64,000 nt of DNA from Sphaerochaeta sp032144095 (GCF_032144095.1 NZ_JAVSNJ010000015.1:3024-67023), one strand, 5' to 3'; positions 7,839 to 16,658 are shown, counted from the stretch's first letter. A program made the numbers and translations. Notes: a model not told the origin generated them from the letters alone.

Positions 7839-9119
7839 ATGATTGCAGCAATTGTCTTTCTAATTATGATCGGCTTAATGGTATTTAACGTGCCTATTGC
7901 CATCTGTACTGGTATTGCCACAATTGGAGGTATAATTTATACACAAAACATTCCAATTATGATATTCGTCCAACGCATGTTCACAGGGATGGATACTTTT
8001 ACTCTTATAGCAGTGCCTCTTTTTATTTTATGCGGACGTTTTATGGCTCTTGGAGGAATAACTGATGACTTAATCGCAGTATCCAGGGTATTTGTCGGGT
8101 ATTTTAAAGGTGGGCTTGCATATATAAACATTGTTGCCAGCATGCTTTTTGCTGGTATAACAGGCTCTGCTGCCTCTGACACCTCTTCCATTGGCGCTAT
8201 CCTGATTCCAGCTATGGAGGATCGAGGATTTGACAAGGACTTTTCAGTGGCTGTAACAGCCACTTCTTCAACTATCGGTGTTATGATTCCGCCTTCAATA
8301 CCTATGGTTGTATATGGTGCTGTTTCGGGGGCTTCCATAGGGAAGCTGTTTCTGGGAGGGATAATTCCCGGAATTCTCACAGGAATCGCATTAATGGTTG
8401 TAGCTGGGATTATATCCCATAAACGCAATTATCCCAGTGATGCTTTTTTAGGTGTCAAGAAGAGTGTCATAATCAGTATCCGCGGGATCCCCGCAATGTT
8501 GACTGTAGTTATTATCCTAGGTGGTATTGTAGGAGGAATCTTTACCCCTACTGAAGCTGCGGGTATTGCAGCTCTGTACTCCTTTCTTTTGGGCAAATAC
8601 TATTATAAAGAATTGAAATTCAAGGATATCCCAAAAATGCTTGCTGAAGTGGCATTGACCACAGGGCAGGTAGCGTTGATGATCGCTACAGCTTCTTCTC
8701 TTGCATGGTTGTTTGCCCAGCAGGGAGTCCCTGCAATGATCGGAAGTTTCATTACGGGAATTACCACAAATAAGTTCATGCTGCTGTTGATCATAAATGC
8801 ATTGTTGTTATTTGTAGGAACCTGGTTGGACTTGAGCCCTGCTGTCATTATTTTTACTCCGATTTTGCTGCCTATTGCTGTGAGCCTTGGAATTGATCCT
8901 GTTCACTTTGGGGTGATTATGGTAGTCAACCTGGCTATAGGGCTTTTTACTCCTCCGGTTGGAGTTTGCCTGTTCGTTGCTTGTGGTATTGCAAAGTGTT
9001 CAATCAGCTATGTGGTTAAGGCATTCATACCTTTCTTTATTGCCATGGTGGGGGTTTTGCTTCTGATTACGTATCTGCCGGGTTTGGTCATGACAATTCC
9101 AAATTTACTGATGCCTTGA
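7839..9119 (+). CDS. TRAP transporter large permease (DctM family)
   Basis: A 426-residue multi-helix membrane protein, the transport subunit of the TRAP system. Family signatures include MFTGMDTFTLIAVPLFILCG, FAGITGSAASDTSSIGAILI and TPTEAAGIAALYSFLLGKYY, with the C-terminal FGVIMVVNLAIGLFTPPVG. Length and motif order are normal. The gene is flanked by dctQ (17 bp gap) and the mutarotase gene (21 bp gap). Uptake is probably coupled to sodium or protons, as in characterised members. Confidence 0.95.
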   Translation: MIAAIVFLIMIGLMVFNVPIAICTGIATIGGIIYTQNIPIMIFVQRMFTGMDTFTLIAVPLFILCGRFMALGGITDDLIAVSRVFVGYFKGGLAYINIVASMLFAGITGSAASDTSSIGAILIPAMEDRGFDKDFSVAVTATSSTIGVMIPPSIPMVVYGAVSGASIGKLFLGGIIPGILTGIALMVVAGIISHKRNYPSDAFLGVKKSVIISIRGIPAMLTVVIILGGIVGGIFTPTEAAGIAALYSFLLGKYYYKELKFKDIPKMLAEVALTTGQVALMIATASSLAWLFAQQGVPAMIGSFITGITTNKFMLLLIINALLLFVGTWLDLSPAVIIFTPILLPIAVSLGIDPVHFGVIMVVNLAIGLFTPPVGVCLFVACGIAKCSISYVVKAFIPFFIAMVGVLLLITYLPGLVMTIPNLLMP

Positions 9120-9140
9120 TTGCGAAAAAGGAGATAGAAC

Positions 9141-9578
9141 ATGATTCTGAAACATATAAGCCCCCTAATCTCACCAGAATTGATGAAGGTCCTGATGGAA
9201 ATGGGGCACGGTGATGAGATAGCATTCGCTGATCGAAATTTTCCTGCAGTTTCCAATGCAAAACGGTTAATCACCTACAGTGGAGTAGGCATTCAAGAGT
9301 TACTGCATGCAGTCCTCTATCACTTTCCCATCGATTATGCAGTCGAAAAGCCTGTCAAATTGATGCGTATCCCGCCTACCTCTGATTATAAAGGTGATGT
9401 GGTGGCTACATATCAAACAATAGTAGATAGCTATCATGGTTCTCCTGTGGGGATGGAGATGCTAGAACGGCAGGAGTTCTATACAAGAGCATCGCAAGCT
9501 TATGCAATTGTCGCTACTAGTGACTCAGCTAGATTCGCTAATATTATCATTCGAAAAGGTATTGTCCCAGCTACATAA
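9141..9578 (+). CDS. RbsD/FucU-family sugar mutarotase
   Basis: A 145-residue protein of the RbsD/FucU family, whose characterised members interconvert anomers of ribose or fucose. The N-terminal signature MGHGDEIAFADRNFP contains the conserved catalytic His/Asp region, and HAVLYHFPIDYAVEKPVKLM follows. RBS AAAAAGGAG precedes the ATG. Its place inside a TRAP/dehydratase operon implies that the imported compound, or a product of it, exists as cyclic anomers, so the substrate is more likely a sugar or lactone-forming sugar acid than a simple dicarboxylate. Fucose itself is not indicated, since no fucose isomerase or kinase is nearby. Confidence 0.9.
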   Translation: MILKHISPLISPELMKVLMEMGHGDEIAFADRNFPAVSNAKRLITYSGVGIQELLHAVLYHFPIDYAVEKPVKLMRIPPTSDYKGDVVATYQTIVDSYHGSPVGMEMLERQEFYTRASQAYAIVATSDSARFANIIIRKGIVPAT

Positions 9579-9646
9579 ATGCCTAACCTGGTCCCCAGTC
9601 AAGGGAAAGCTAGCCAGTACTTGAAGATTTGGAAAGGAACATAAAC

Positions 9647-11305
9647 ATGATTCGAACTTGGAATGAAGAGTCGCTTGATCATAGGAATGCATTATTATAT
9701 GCAATGGGTATTTCTGAAGCAGATGCAAAACGTCCGATAATTGGTATTGTCAACTCTTGGAATGAGATGAATCCCGGCCATTTCCCGTTCTCAGATATCG
9801 TGGAGGAGTTGAAACAAGAAATATATGGGGCTGGAGCTTTGGCCCTTGAATTACCAACTCTTGGTGTTTGTGATGGGATTTGCTCAAATACTCCCGGTGA
9901 CCGTTATACACTTCCTGCCCGTGATTTGGTAGCCGCCGAAGTTGAGACTTTAGCTGAATTGAATATGCTCGAAGGCATGTTGCTGTTGGCAACTTGTGAT
10001 AAAATAGTTCCTGGCATGATTATGGGGGCCTTGAAGGTCAATATCCCTTCTGTAATGTTTACCGGCGGCTATATGGATACGGGTGAATATAAGGGAGAAA
10101 TGCTTACCCTCACCCATACAAAACAGGCTTATGCAGCATATAAGAGCGGCCAAATGCTAGAGGAAGACTACAAGGCTATAGTTCGCTCAGCATGTCCTTC
10201 TCCGGGAGCTTGCCCTTTTATGGGAACTGCCAATACCATGTGTGCTACTGCTGAAATATTGGGTCTCTCCCCGTTTGGAAATGCATCGGTAAGAAGCCAG
10301 ACAGAAGACTGGCATATCCTTGGAAAACAAGCAGCGCGAAAGATAGTAGAACTTGTTAAACAAGAGGTTAGGCCACTTGATCTGATAACCAAAGACAGCT
10401 TTGAAAACGTGGTCCGTTATATGATGGCTACTGGAGGCTCGACAAATTCGATCCTCCATATTCCTGCTATGGCCAAAATGGCTAACGTTGATATAACCCC
10501 CCAATTTTTTGATATGATCAGCATGCAGGTTCCCTTGATCAGTGCAATCTATCCAAATCATCCTACCTATACTATGAAAGAGTTTGATAAGGCTGGAGGA
10601 CTTAATGCTGTAGTGGGAGAACTGCTTTTTTCAAAAAAATTCCTAGGGGATGTGCAAGGAATGTTTGGGTCAATTCATCAGATGGCTATGGGTAGGCGCT
10701 CCACTGATCCAGAGGTAATTCGACCTTGCGTGAATCCTATTAATCCTCACGGAGGACTTGCTGTCTTAAAAGGTAACATTGCTCCGGAAAGCAGCATTGT
10801 TAAGTTCTCTGCAATACCAAGAGGATCTTGGAAATTTACTGGCCCTGCAAAAGTCTATGAGTCACAAGATGAAGCCTGGCAAGCCATGCTGGATGATTCG
10901 ATCGTTGCCGGTGATGTTGTAGTGATACGATATGAGGGACCGAAGGGTTCACCTGGTATGCCGCACATGGAAACCTTTATGGCTGCTGTGCTAGGCAAGA
11001 AAATGGGTTCTTCCATTGCATTGGTTTCTGATGGCAGGTTCTCAGGTGCCACTGGAGGGCTAGCAATCGGTCATGTGAGCCCAGAAGCATATGATGGCGG
11101 ACCCATAGCATTTATTCAATCTGGAGATATCATTCACATTGATATTGAAGGACGTTCTCTGATGGTTGAGATTTCTGACGAAGAATTTGCCAAGAGGAAG
11201 AAGAATTGGAAACCCATACATAAACCTGCAAGCGGATACTTGGCTCTGTATCGAAAAATGACCTCCTCAGCTCATACTGGGGCATCCATATATTGGGACT
11301 TATAG
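9647..11305 (+). CDS. IlvD/Edd-family dehydratase, probably for a sugar acid
   Basis: A 552-residue iron-sulfur dehydratase that would convert an aldonic acid to a 2-keto-3-deoxy acid. ATG 9647 is chosen over an in-frame TTG at 9629 because AAAGGA lies at the proper distance before it. Cluster-ligand candidates are Cys117 (ATCDKIVPGM) and Cys183/Cys189 (SACPSPGACPFMGTANTM). GVCDGIC (Cys75, Cys79) is also cysteine-rich. The C-terminal SDGRFSGATGGLAIGHVSPE is diagnostic of the superfamily. No branched-chain amino-acid gene is near, and TRAP and mutarotase genes precede it, so a role in isoleucine/valine synthesis is unlikely. The exact acid is unknown. Confidence 0.92.
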   Translation: MIRTWNEESLDHRNALLYAMGISEADAKRPIIGIVNSWNEMNPGHFPFSDIVEELKQEIYGAGALALELPTLGVCDGICSNTPGDRYTLPARDLVAAEVETLAELNMLEGMLLLATCDKIVPGMIMGALKVNIPSVMFTGGYMDTGEYKGEMLTLTHTKQAYAAYKSGQMLEEDYKAIVRSACPSPGACPFMGTANTMCATAEILGLSPFGNASVRSQTEDWHILGKQAARKIVELVKQEVRPLDLITKDSFENVVRYMMATGGSTNSILHIPAMAKMANVDITPQFFDMISMQVPLISAIYPNHPTYTMKEFDKAGGLNAVVGELLFSKKFLGDVQGMFGSIHQMAMGRRSTDPEVIRPCVNPINPHGGLAVLKGNIAPESSIVKFSAIPRGSWKFTGPAKVYESQDEAWQAMLDDSIVAGDVVVIRYEGPKGSPGMPHMETFMAAVLGKKMGSSIALVSDGRFSGATGGLAIGHVSPEAYDGGPIAFIQSGDIIHIDIEGRSLMVEISDEEFAKRKKNWKPIHKPASGYLALYRKMTSSAHTGASIYWDL

Positions 11306-11321
11306 GATAAATGCTCATACA

Positions 11322-13250
11322 ATGCAGATAGTTACGTACGATACTATTATTGTCGGATCTGGTGCAGCAGCCTATAATGCAGCTGATCATCTGTTGCGGC
11401 TTGGACAAAAGAATATTGCGTTGGTAACCGAAGGAAGGGATTGTGGGACTTCTAGAAATGCAGGGTCAGATAAACAAACCTACTATAAGGTTACTCTTTC
11501 AGGGAAAGAGCCTGATAGCGTGCATGCTATGGCGCAAACTCTCTTTGATGGGAACTGTATGGATGGGGATCTGGCCTTGTGTGAGGCAGCCCTATCTACC
11601 CGATGTTTTTTTAAATTAGTGGAATTGGGAGTCGAATTCCCTAAGAACCGCTATGGAGAGTTTGTAGGCTATAAAACTGACCATGATCCGAGGCAAAGGG
11701 CCACTAGTGCAGGCCCATATACCTCAAGGATGATGACGGAACATCTGGAGAAAGAGGTACTGAAAAAAGGACTAAAAATCCTTGACCAGATGTTGGTCAT
11801 AAAAATACTTACAGAAGAAAGCACGATACGTGGGATCCTTTGCCTGGATAAGAGTTCCTTGCCCAAGGTGCAGCCTGAATACATAATAATTTTGTGTGAA
11901 AACATTGTGTATGCAACGGGAGGCCCTGCTGGAATATACGCTAATGTTGTATATCCCGACGGGCACCATGGCTCATCAGGCCTTGCCTTTGAAGCCGGGG
12001 CAAAAGGACGTAATTTACCTGAATGGCAATTTGGCTTGGCATCTATCAACCCAAAATGGAATGTCTCTGGTTCGTATATGCAGGTGCTGCCAAGAATATA
12101 TTCAACGGAAGTTGGATCAGAGGCGCAATCAGAATTTTTGCATGCATATTTCACGGATTGTTCCGTTCTTTTATCCAATGTATTTCTCAAAGGGTACCAA
12201 TGGCCTTTTGCGGTGGGAAAATTGGAGAATGGCTCTTCCAGGATTGATTTTTTAGTATACCAAGAACTGGCTAAGGGGAGGCGGGTATTTCTCGATTACA
12301 GAGAAAACCCTGGTTCGGTTGACTCTCTTGATTACTCAACCCTGATAAGCGAAGCATATGAATATTTGAAACATGCAGAGGTATGTTTTGGGACTCCTGT
12401 AGAGAGGCTGCAAAAAATGAACTATCCTGCTTATGAACAGTATCTTGAGAAAGGTGTCGACTTGTCAAAAGAACCTCTGGAAATATCGCTTTGTGCCCAA
12501 CATAATAATGGGGGGCTTGCAGTTGATTGCTGGTGGCAGACTAATCTAACTGGCCTGTTTGCTGTTGGCGAAGTTGCCGGTACACATGGCGTAAATCGCC
12601 CAGGAGGAAGCGCTTTAAATTCAGGACAAGTTGGCTCGTTACGTGCAGCAGAATACATCTGTAGAAAAGGAACTGGGGTCGCGGCAGATAAGCCTACACT
12701 TTCTCCTGTATTATTTGGTCAGATAGAAACACTCATACATAGCGCAAGTAGTCTCATAGGCAGAGAGAAACCCCATATCAATTCAATGCTGGAACATATA
12801 CAACAAAAAATGAGCATCTCATGCTCACTCTTTAGGACCCTTGAAGAAACCAAGGATTTGCAAAAAGAGATTCAAAATCTGATTCAGAACATCTTTTCTG
12901 AAGTTAGTATCTCATCATACCAAGATTTGCCTGATTTTTTCATAGCTAGGGATACACTTATAGCTCAATTTGTCTATATAAGTTCCATTGTTAATTACAT
13001 TGAGACTTATGGGAAAAGTCGTGGAAGTGCAGTCTATCCGGTCACCGCGGCCACAGATTCTGCAATTAGGCTTAGTTCTGACCTATATTATTCCCTAGAT
13101 GACGGTAGCAATAAAAAGTTGCAGGAAATCAGTATGGAAAATGATTTTTCCTGTTGCATATGTACTTGGCGGGCACCAAATGAAATCCCTAATCCTTCAG
13201 TATTTTTTGAAAATGTTTGGGAAGAATTTAGAAATGATGGGAGCATTTAG
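11322..13250 (+). CDS. FAD-dependent oxidoreductase resembling fumarate reductase/succinate dehydrogenase flavoprotein
   Basis: A 642-residue flavoprotein. The N-terminal dinucleotide fold TIIVGSGAAAYNAADHLLRL binds FAD. The C-terminal half has the FrdA/SdhA/NadB-style segment HNNGGLAVDCWWQTNLTGLF, then AVGEVAGTHGVNRPGGSALN, and a helical tail. No iron-sulfur or membrane-anchor subunit lies next to it, so it is not a standard respiratory complex. It could oxidise a hydroxy or amino acid intermediate, or use an unsaturated acid as electron sink. The ribosome site is weak (AGGA about 12 bases before the ATG); the 16-bp gap to the dehydratase suggests translational coupling. The reaction is unknown. 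Confidence 0.82.
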   Translation: MQIVTYDTIIVGSGAAAYNAADHLLRLGQKNIALVTEGRDCGTSRNAGSDKQTYYKVTLSGKEPDSVHAMAQTLFDGNCMDGDLALCEAALSTRCFFKLVELGVEFPKNRYGEFVGYKTDHDPRQRATSAGPYTSRMMTEHLEKEVLKKGLKILDQMLVIKILTEESTIRGILCLDKSSLPKVQPEYIIILCENIVYATGGPAGIYANVVYPDGHHGSSGLAFEAGAKGRNLPEWQFGLASINPKWNVSGSYMQVLPRIYSTEVGSEAQSEFLHAYFTDCSVLLSNVFLKGYQWPFAVGKLENGSSRIDFLVYQELAKGRRVFLDYRENPGSVDSLDYSTLISEAYEYLKHAEVCFGTPVERLQKMNYPAYEQYLEKGVDLSKEPLEISLCAQHNNGGLAVDCWWQTNLTGLFAVGEVAGTHGVNRPGGSALNSGQVGSLRAAEYICRKGTGVAADKPTLSPVLFGQIETLIHSASSLIGREKPHINSMLEHIQQKMSISCSLFRTLEETKDLQKEIQNLIQNIFSEVSISSYQDLPDFFIARDTLIAQFVYISSIVNYIETYGKSRGSAVYPVTAATDSAIRLSSDLYYSLDDGSNKKLQEISMENDFSCCICTWRAPNEIPNPSVFFENVWEEFRNDGSI

Positions 13251-13368
13251 TAGGGCGGGGTCAGTACTATCGTATTTGTAAACTTTACAACCTCAATTCT
13301 CCCAGGGAACTGGTTACTGTTTCATGGCCACCATTCTTATCATTAGATTTCAAAAATAGGGGATACGT

Positions 13369-14169
13369 ATGATTAATACAGTTGTTTCAGGCGCTTGTGG
13401 TAATATGGGGAAGAAAATTCTTGCTCAGTTTGCTTTGGAAACTGACGTACATGTTATAGCTGCAATTGAGCGAAAAGATCATCAGAATATAGGTGAAGAA
13501 TTGCAGCTGGGATTGGTTCTATCTCCTGATTTAAGTTTTGTGAAACACAATGATTGTATGGTAGTGGAATTTTCAAACCCTCAAGCCACCATCGAGCATT
13601 TAGAGATTGCAGTGGAACGTAAACTGCCAATGGTAATCGGAACGACTGGGTTCACAAAAGAGCAGTCGGAGTTTGTTGCATCCTGTGCAAAACACATCCC
13701 AATTTTGAAGTCGCATAATTATGGCCTTGGTATGAATGTTTTTATGGAGGTCGTCCAAAGCGCTACGCGATTGCTTGGCGGTGCTTATGACATAGAAATC
13801 ATTGAATCGCATGCTGCTAATAAACCGGACATTCCCAGTGGCACAGGAATGACAATTGCAAAAGCCATTGCTGAAGCGAGAGGGGATGTTGTTGATGAGG
13901 TCATTCAGTATGGTCGGGATTCAACCAAATCATATCAGCGGAGGAATCACGAAATAGGTATCCATTCCTTAAGGTCGGGAAGCTATAGGTCTGTCCATAC
14001 TGTGATATTTGCAGGCTCAGGAGAGAGAATGGAGTTTACACATCACGAGGAAGACTCTTCAATCATCGCCAAAGGTGTAGTCTACGGTGTTAGATTTCTC
14101 CAGGGGCAAAAACCCGGACTGTATTCAATGAAGGATGTCCTTGCATTTATGCAAGAATCACATTTATAA
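13369..14169 (+). CDS. DapB-like (dihydrodipicolinate reductase family) oxidoreductase
   Basis: A 266-residue member of the DapB family. The nucleotide motif is VSGACGNMGKKI, and MVIGTTGFTKEQ is the pyridine-nucleotide loop. The substrate signature reads SHAANKPDIPSGTGMTIAKA: the catalytic His and the conserved Lys are kept, but the second His of the usual HH pair is Ala. The C-terminal EIGIHSLRSGSYRSVHTVIF and RMEFTHH also fit. It is the last gene of a catabolic TRAP operon (118 bp after the flavoprotein) with no lysine-biosynthesis gene near, so it is probably a paralogue that reduces a pathway intermediate rather than the lysine enzyme. Confidence 0.85.
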   Translation: MINTVVSGACGNMGKKILAQFALETDVHVIAAIERKDHQNIGEELQLGLVLSPDLSFVKHNDCMVVEFSNPQATIEHLEIAVERKLPMVIGTTGFTKEQSEFVASCAKHIPILKSHNYGLGMNVFMEVVQSATRLLGGAYDIEIIESHAANKPDIPSGTGMTIAKAIAEARGDVVDEVIQYGRDSTKSYQRRNHEIGIHSLRSGSYRSVHTVIFAGSGERMEFTHHEEDSSIIAKGVVYGVRFLQGQKPGLYSMKDVLAFMQESHL

Positions 14170-14326
14170 ATTATATTAGAGTAGCTGGTTTTGGCAACTT
14201 TTGAGTTACGTACACATTTGATAAATCCGTTGCATTGGTGATAGCCCATACTGAGTCTGAAAGTATTGGTGGCGCGAGTGTTATGTTTCACAAGGAAAGA
14301 TTTATGGTAATTTGAATGTGGTTCAT

Positions 14327-14367
14327 TATGAAAGAAATATTCATACAATTAAAAGTAATATTCATTT
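14327..14367 (+). repeat. 41-bp direct repeat, right copy, with inferred RpiR operator
   Basis: Forty of 41 bases equal 2577-2617 in the same orientation. It holds ATGAA-N7-TTCAT at 14328-14344 and a second AATATTCAT at 14357-14365. It marks the right boundary of the A+T-rich block and lies immediately before the ABC-transporter promoter. Confidence 0.8.
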
Positions 14368-14371
14368 TTGA

Positions 14372-14399
14372 TTTACATATACCCAAAAGGAGGTATAAT
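14372..14399 (+). promoter_or_regulatory. Promoter of the sugar ABC operon
   Basis: TTTACA (14372-14377), a 16-bp spacer and a consensus TATAAT (14394-14399). The start codon at 14439 is 39 bp beyond the -10 box. The RpiR operator copy ends at 14367. Confidence 0.7.
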
Positions 14400-14438
14400 A
14401 GGACGAAAGGACTTTCAATTTCAAAAGGAGAATGAATA

Positions 14439-15710
14439 ATGAAGAAAAAGAACATGTTCGTGGTGCTTCTAGTAATGCTCTGCCTGACAGGATCGGTCTT
14501 TGCGCAGGGTGCCGTCGAGCAGCCAAAGCAAGAGATTCGTGTTTTGCTGGCAAACCACCCCTATGGTGAGTTGCTCAAGACAAAGATTCCTGAGTTTGAA
14601 GCTCAGACTGGCATCAAGGTCAACTATGAGAGCCTCCAGGAAAGCCAGCTTACCAATAAGCTGACCACCGAGTTCGCAACCAACTCATCCACCGTCGATG
14701 TATTCATGACCCGTCCTCTCCAGGAAGGCCTGATGTTCATCAAGAATGGCTGGTACAAGGGCTTGGACAAGTACGATTTCTCAGACTACCCTGCCAACAG
14801 CGTTGATATCGGACGCAAGGCTGGGGTTGCCTATATCGTACCCCTGGTAACAGAGTGGCAGGTACTCTATTACAGAAAGGACCTCCTCAAGAAGGCCGGC
14901 CTCTCTGTCCCAACCAATTTTGTCGAACTTGAGGCTGCTGCCAAGGCTCTGACCAAAGATGGCGTAGCTGGTTTTGCTTCCCGTGGTAAGGGCGCTGCTG
15001 CTGTAACACAGCTTTCCAGCTATATCTACAACTATGGTGGTCGCTATCTCGATGGTGGCAAGGCTGTATTCAACTCCCCAGAAGCCCTTGAAGCTACCCG
15101 CTTCTACGGCAGGATGCTTGGATCCTACGGTCCTCAGGGTGTGACCAGCATGTCCTGGGAAAATATCATGCCTGTCTTCCAGGCTGGAAAGGCTGCAATG
15201 TGGACCGATGCCTCTGTCTTCTACGGCCAGATCATCGACCCCACCAAGACCCAGATTCCTGCTGAAGACATTGGCATTGCACAGCTTCCTAAGGGCCCGA
15301 AGGGTGATTCTCCCTTTATCGTAGTCTCTTGGGGTATGGCAATGTCTGCAAAGACCAAGAACCAGGATGCCGCACAGAAGTTCCTCGACTGGGCAACCAG
15401 CAAGACCCTTGCCAAGGAAGGCATGCTTACCAACATCACCATGGCCCGCGACTCCGCTTGGGCTGACAAGGACGTTCGCGCTATCATGAACCCTGGTCTT
15501 GTAGAGACCCAGGCCCATGCTGCAAAGAATGGCTATCCCTTCGACCGCCCATTCATGAGCTCAGTCGGACAGGCCAGAGACCTTATCGGTGAAGTCATCA
15601 TCGAATCCATCAATACCAAGGGAACTTCCACAAAGCTTCCTGCCCTTGCTGCTGAAAAAGCCAAGGCTGTTGATGAGTTGCTGAAGACCGACGGAGAGTA
15701 CGGACTCTAG
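14439..15710 (+). CDS. ABC sugar transporter solute-binding protein (family 1)
   Basis: A 423-residue extracytoplasmic binding protein of the maltose/multiple-sugar type. A signal peptide of about 22 residues ends at SVFAQGAVE. The mature part starts with IRVLLANHPYGELLKTKIPE and includes WYKGLDKYDFSDYP, YIVPLVTEWQVLYYRKDLLK and PVFQAGKAAMWTDASVF, all normal landmarks of family 1. It is the first gene of an SBP-permease-permease operon with no ATPase gene, as is common for CUT1 systems sharing an MsmX/UgpC-type ATPase. The RpiR operator copy upstream links it to rpiR-gnd-kinase, so the ligand is probably a sugar acid or its oligomer (inference). Confidence 0.93.
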   Translation: MKKKNMFVVLLVMLCLTGSVFAQGAVEQPKQEIRVLLANHPYGELLKTKIPEFEAQTGIKVNYESLQESQLTNKLTTEFATNSSTVDVFMTRPLQEGLMFIKNGWYKGLDKYDFSDYPANSVDIGRKAGVAYIVPLVTEWQVLYYRKDLLKKAGLSVPTNFVELEAAAKALTKDGVAGFASRGKGAAAVTQLSSYIYNYGGRYLDGGKAVFNSPEALEATRFYGRMLGSYGPQGVTSMSWENIMPVFQAGKAAMWTDASVFYGQIIDPTKTQIPAEDIGIAQLPKGPKGDSPFIVVSWGMAMSAKTKNQDAAQKFLDWATSKTLAKEGMLTNITMARDSAWADKDVRAIMNPGLVETQAHAAKNGYPFDRPFMSSVGQARDLIGEVIIESINTKGTSTKLPALAAEKAKAVDELLKTDGEYGL

Positions 15711-15728
15711 ACTGCAACGACCTATTGT

Positions 15729-15755
15729 TGGCCGACCGAGTTCATCGGTCGGCCA
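15729..15755 (+). terminator. Stem-loop between binding protein and permease genes
   Basis: TGGCCGACCGA (15729-15739) pairs with TCGGTCGGCCA (15745-15755) around a 5-nt loop. There is no T run, so it is more likely an mRNA-stabilising or attenuating hairpin inside the operon than a full terminator. Confidence 0.7.
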
Positions 15756-15779
15756 CTTGTGGCTACAAGGAGCTTTTCC

Positions 15780-16658
15780 ATGATTCGACAAAGTTTTTTT
15801 GAGAGGAACCTAAGGTATCTGTTTCCTCTGCCCGCTGTGATATTCGTGGTGGTGCTTATGGTATTTCCTGTCTGCTATACCTTTTTTCTTAGTTTTACCG
15901 ATTGGTCACTTACGAGTGGAAAGCCGCTGAACGTTGTCGCCCTGAAAAGCTATGTTGATGTCCTGAAGGAACCTAGGTTTCTCGATGCCCTGGGCCGAAC
16001 CTTCTATTTTACCTTTGGCGCTGTCATCGTCGAGATGGTCCTTGGTACTGCCCTTGCACTTATCCTCAACCGTTCCTTCAGGGGGAAGGGGCTGGTCAAG
16101 ACCCTGCTATTGCTCCCCTTGGTGGCTACCCCTGTTGCCATCGGTATCGTATGGAACCTCTTTTATGATCCTACCATCGGAATCTTGAACTATGTCCTGA
16201 GCGTGCTCCACCTTCCCCAGAGCGGGTGGGTATCGGAGACCAAGAGCGTCATGCCCTCCCTGATCCTTGTGGATATCTGGCAGTGGACGCCGATGATCAC
16301 CATCATCGTCCTGGCCGGCTTGGCTGGCCTCTCTTCTGAGCCGTATGAATCAGCCAAGGTCGATGGGGCCAACTCCCGTCAGGTCCTTTTCAGGATCACG
16401 TTGCCGATGCTCATGCCGACCATCCTGACAGCCATCATCCTGCGTGCCATCGACGCGCTGAAGACCTACGACATCATCTATGCGATGACAGGGGGAGGGC
16501 CGGGCTACTCCTCGGAGAACCTGAACATCCTTGCCTTCAAGTACAGCTTTGAATATTTCAGGATGGGACAGAGTGCCGTAATGCTGGTGTTCTTGTTCCT
16601 CGTCGTCATGGGCTTCAGTCTTGGCGTGATGCGATTGCGCCGGGCCTTTGAGCTGTAG
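15780..16658 (+). CDS. ABC sugar transporter permease (MalF type)
   Basis: A 292-residue, six-helix permease. It starts MIRQSFFERNLRYLFPLPAV. ATG 15780 follows AAGGAG by about 8 bases, whereas the in-frame GTG at 15759 has no ribosome site. The EAA loop that docks the ATPase reads YESAKVDGANSRQVLFRITL, and MTGGGPGYSSENLNILAFKY is the usual C-terminal landmark. The second permease starts 9 bp after its stop. It forms the channel together with that protein. Confidence 0.94.
   Translation: MIRQSFFERNLRYLFPLPAVIFVVVLMVFPVCYTFFLSFTDWSLTSGKPLNVVALKSYVDVLKEPRFLDALGRTFYFTFGAVIVEMVLGTALALILNRSFRGKGLVKTLLLLPLVATPVAIGIVWNLFYDPTIGILNYVLSVLHLPQSGWVSETKSVMPSLILVDIWQWTPMITIIVLAGLAGLSSEPYESAKVDGANSRQVLFRITLPMLMPTILTAIILRAIDALKTYDIIYAMTGGGPGYSSENLNILAFKYSFEYFRMGQSAVMLVFLFLVVMGFSLGVMRLRRAFEL

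Larger units (their letters stand above)
14170..14438 (+). promoter_or_regulatory. Intergenic region: end of the A+T-rich block, right operator copy and ABC promoter
   Basis: Positions 14170-14326 show no gene and no clear terminator. The right copy of the 41-bp repeat follows at 14327-14367, then a promoter with TTTACA (14372-14377) and TATAAT (14394-14399) 16 bp apart, and AAAGGAG before ATG 14439. The operator ends just upstream of the -35 box. Confidence 0.75.
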
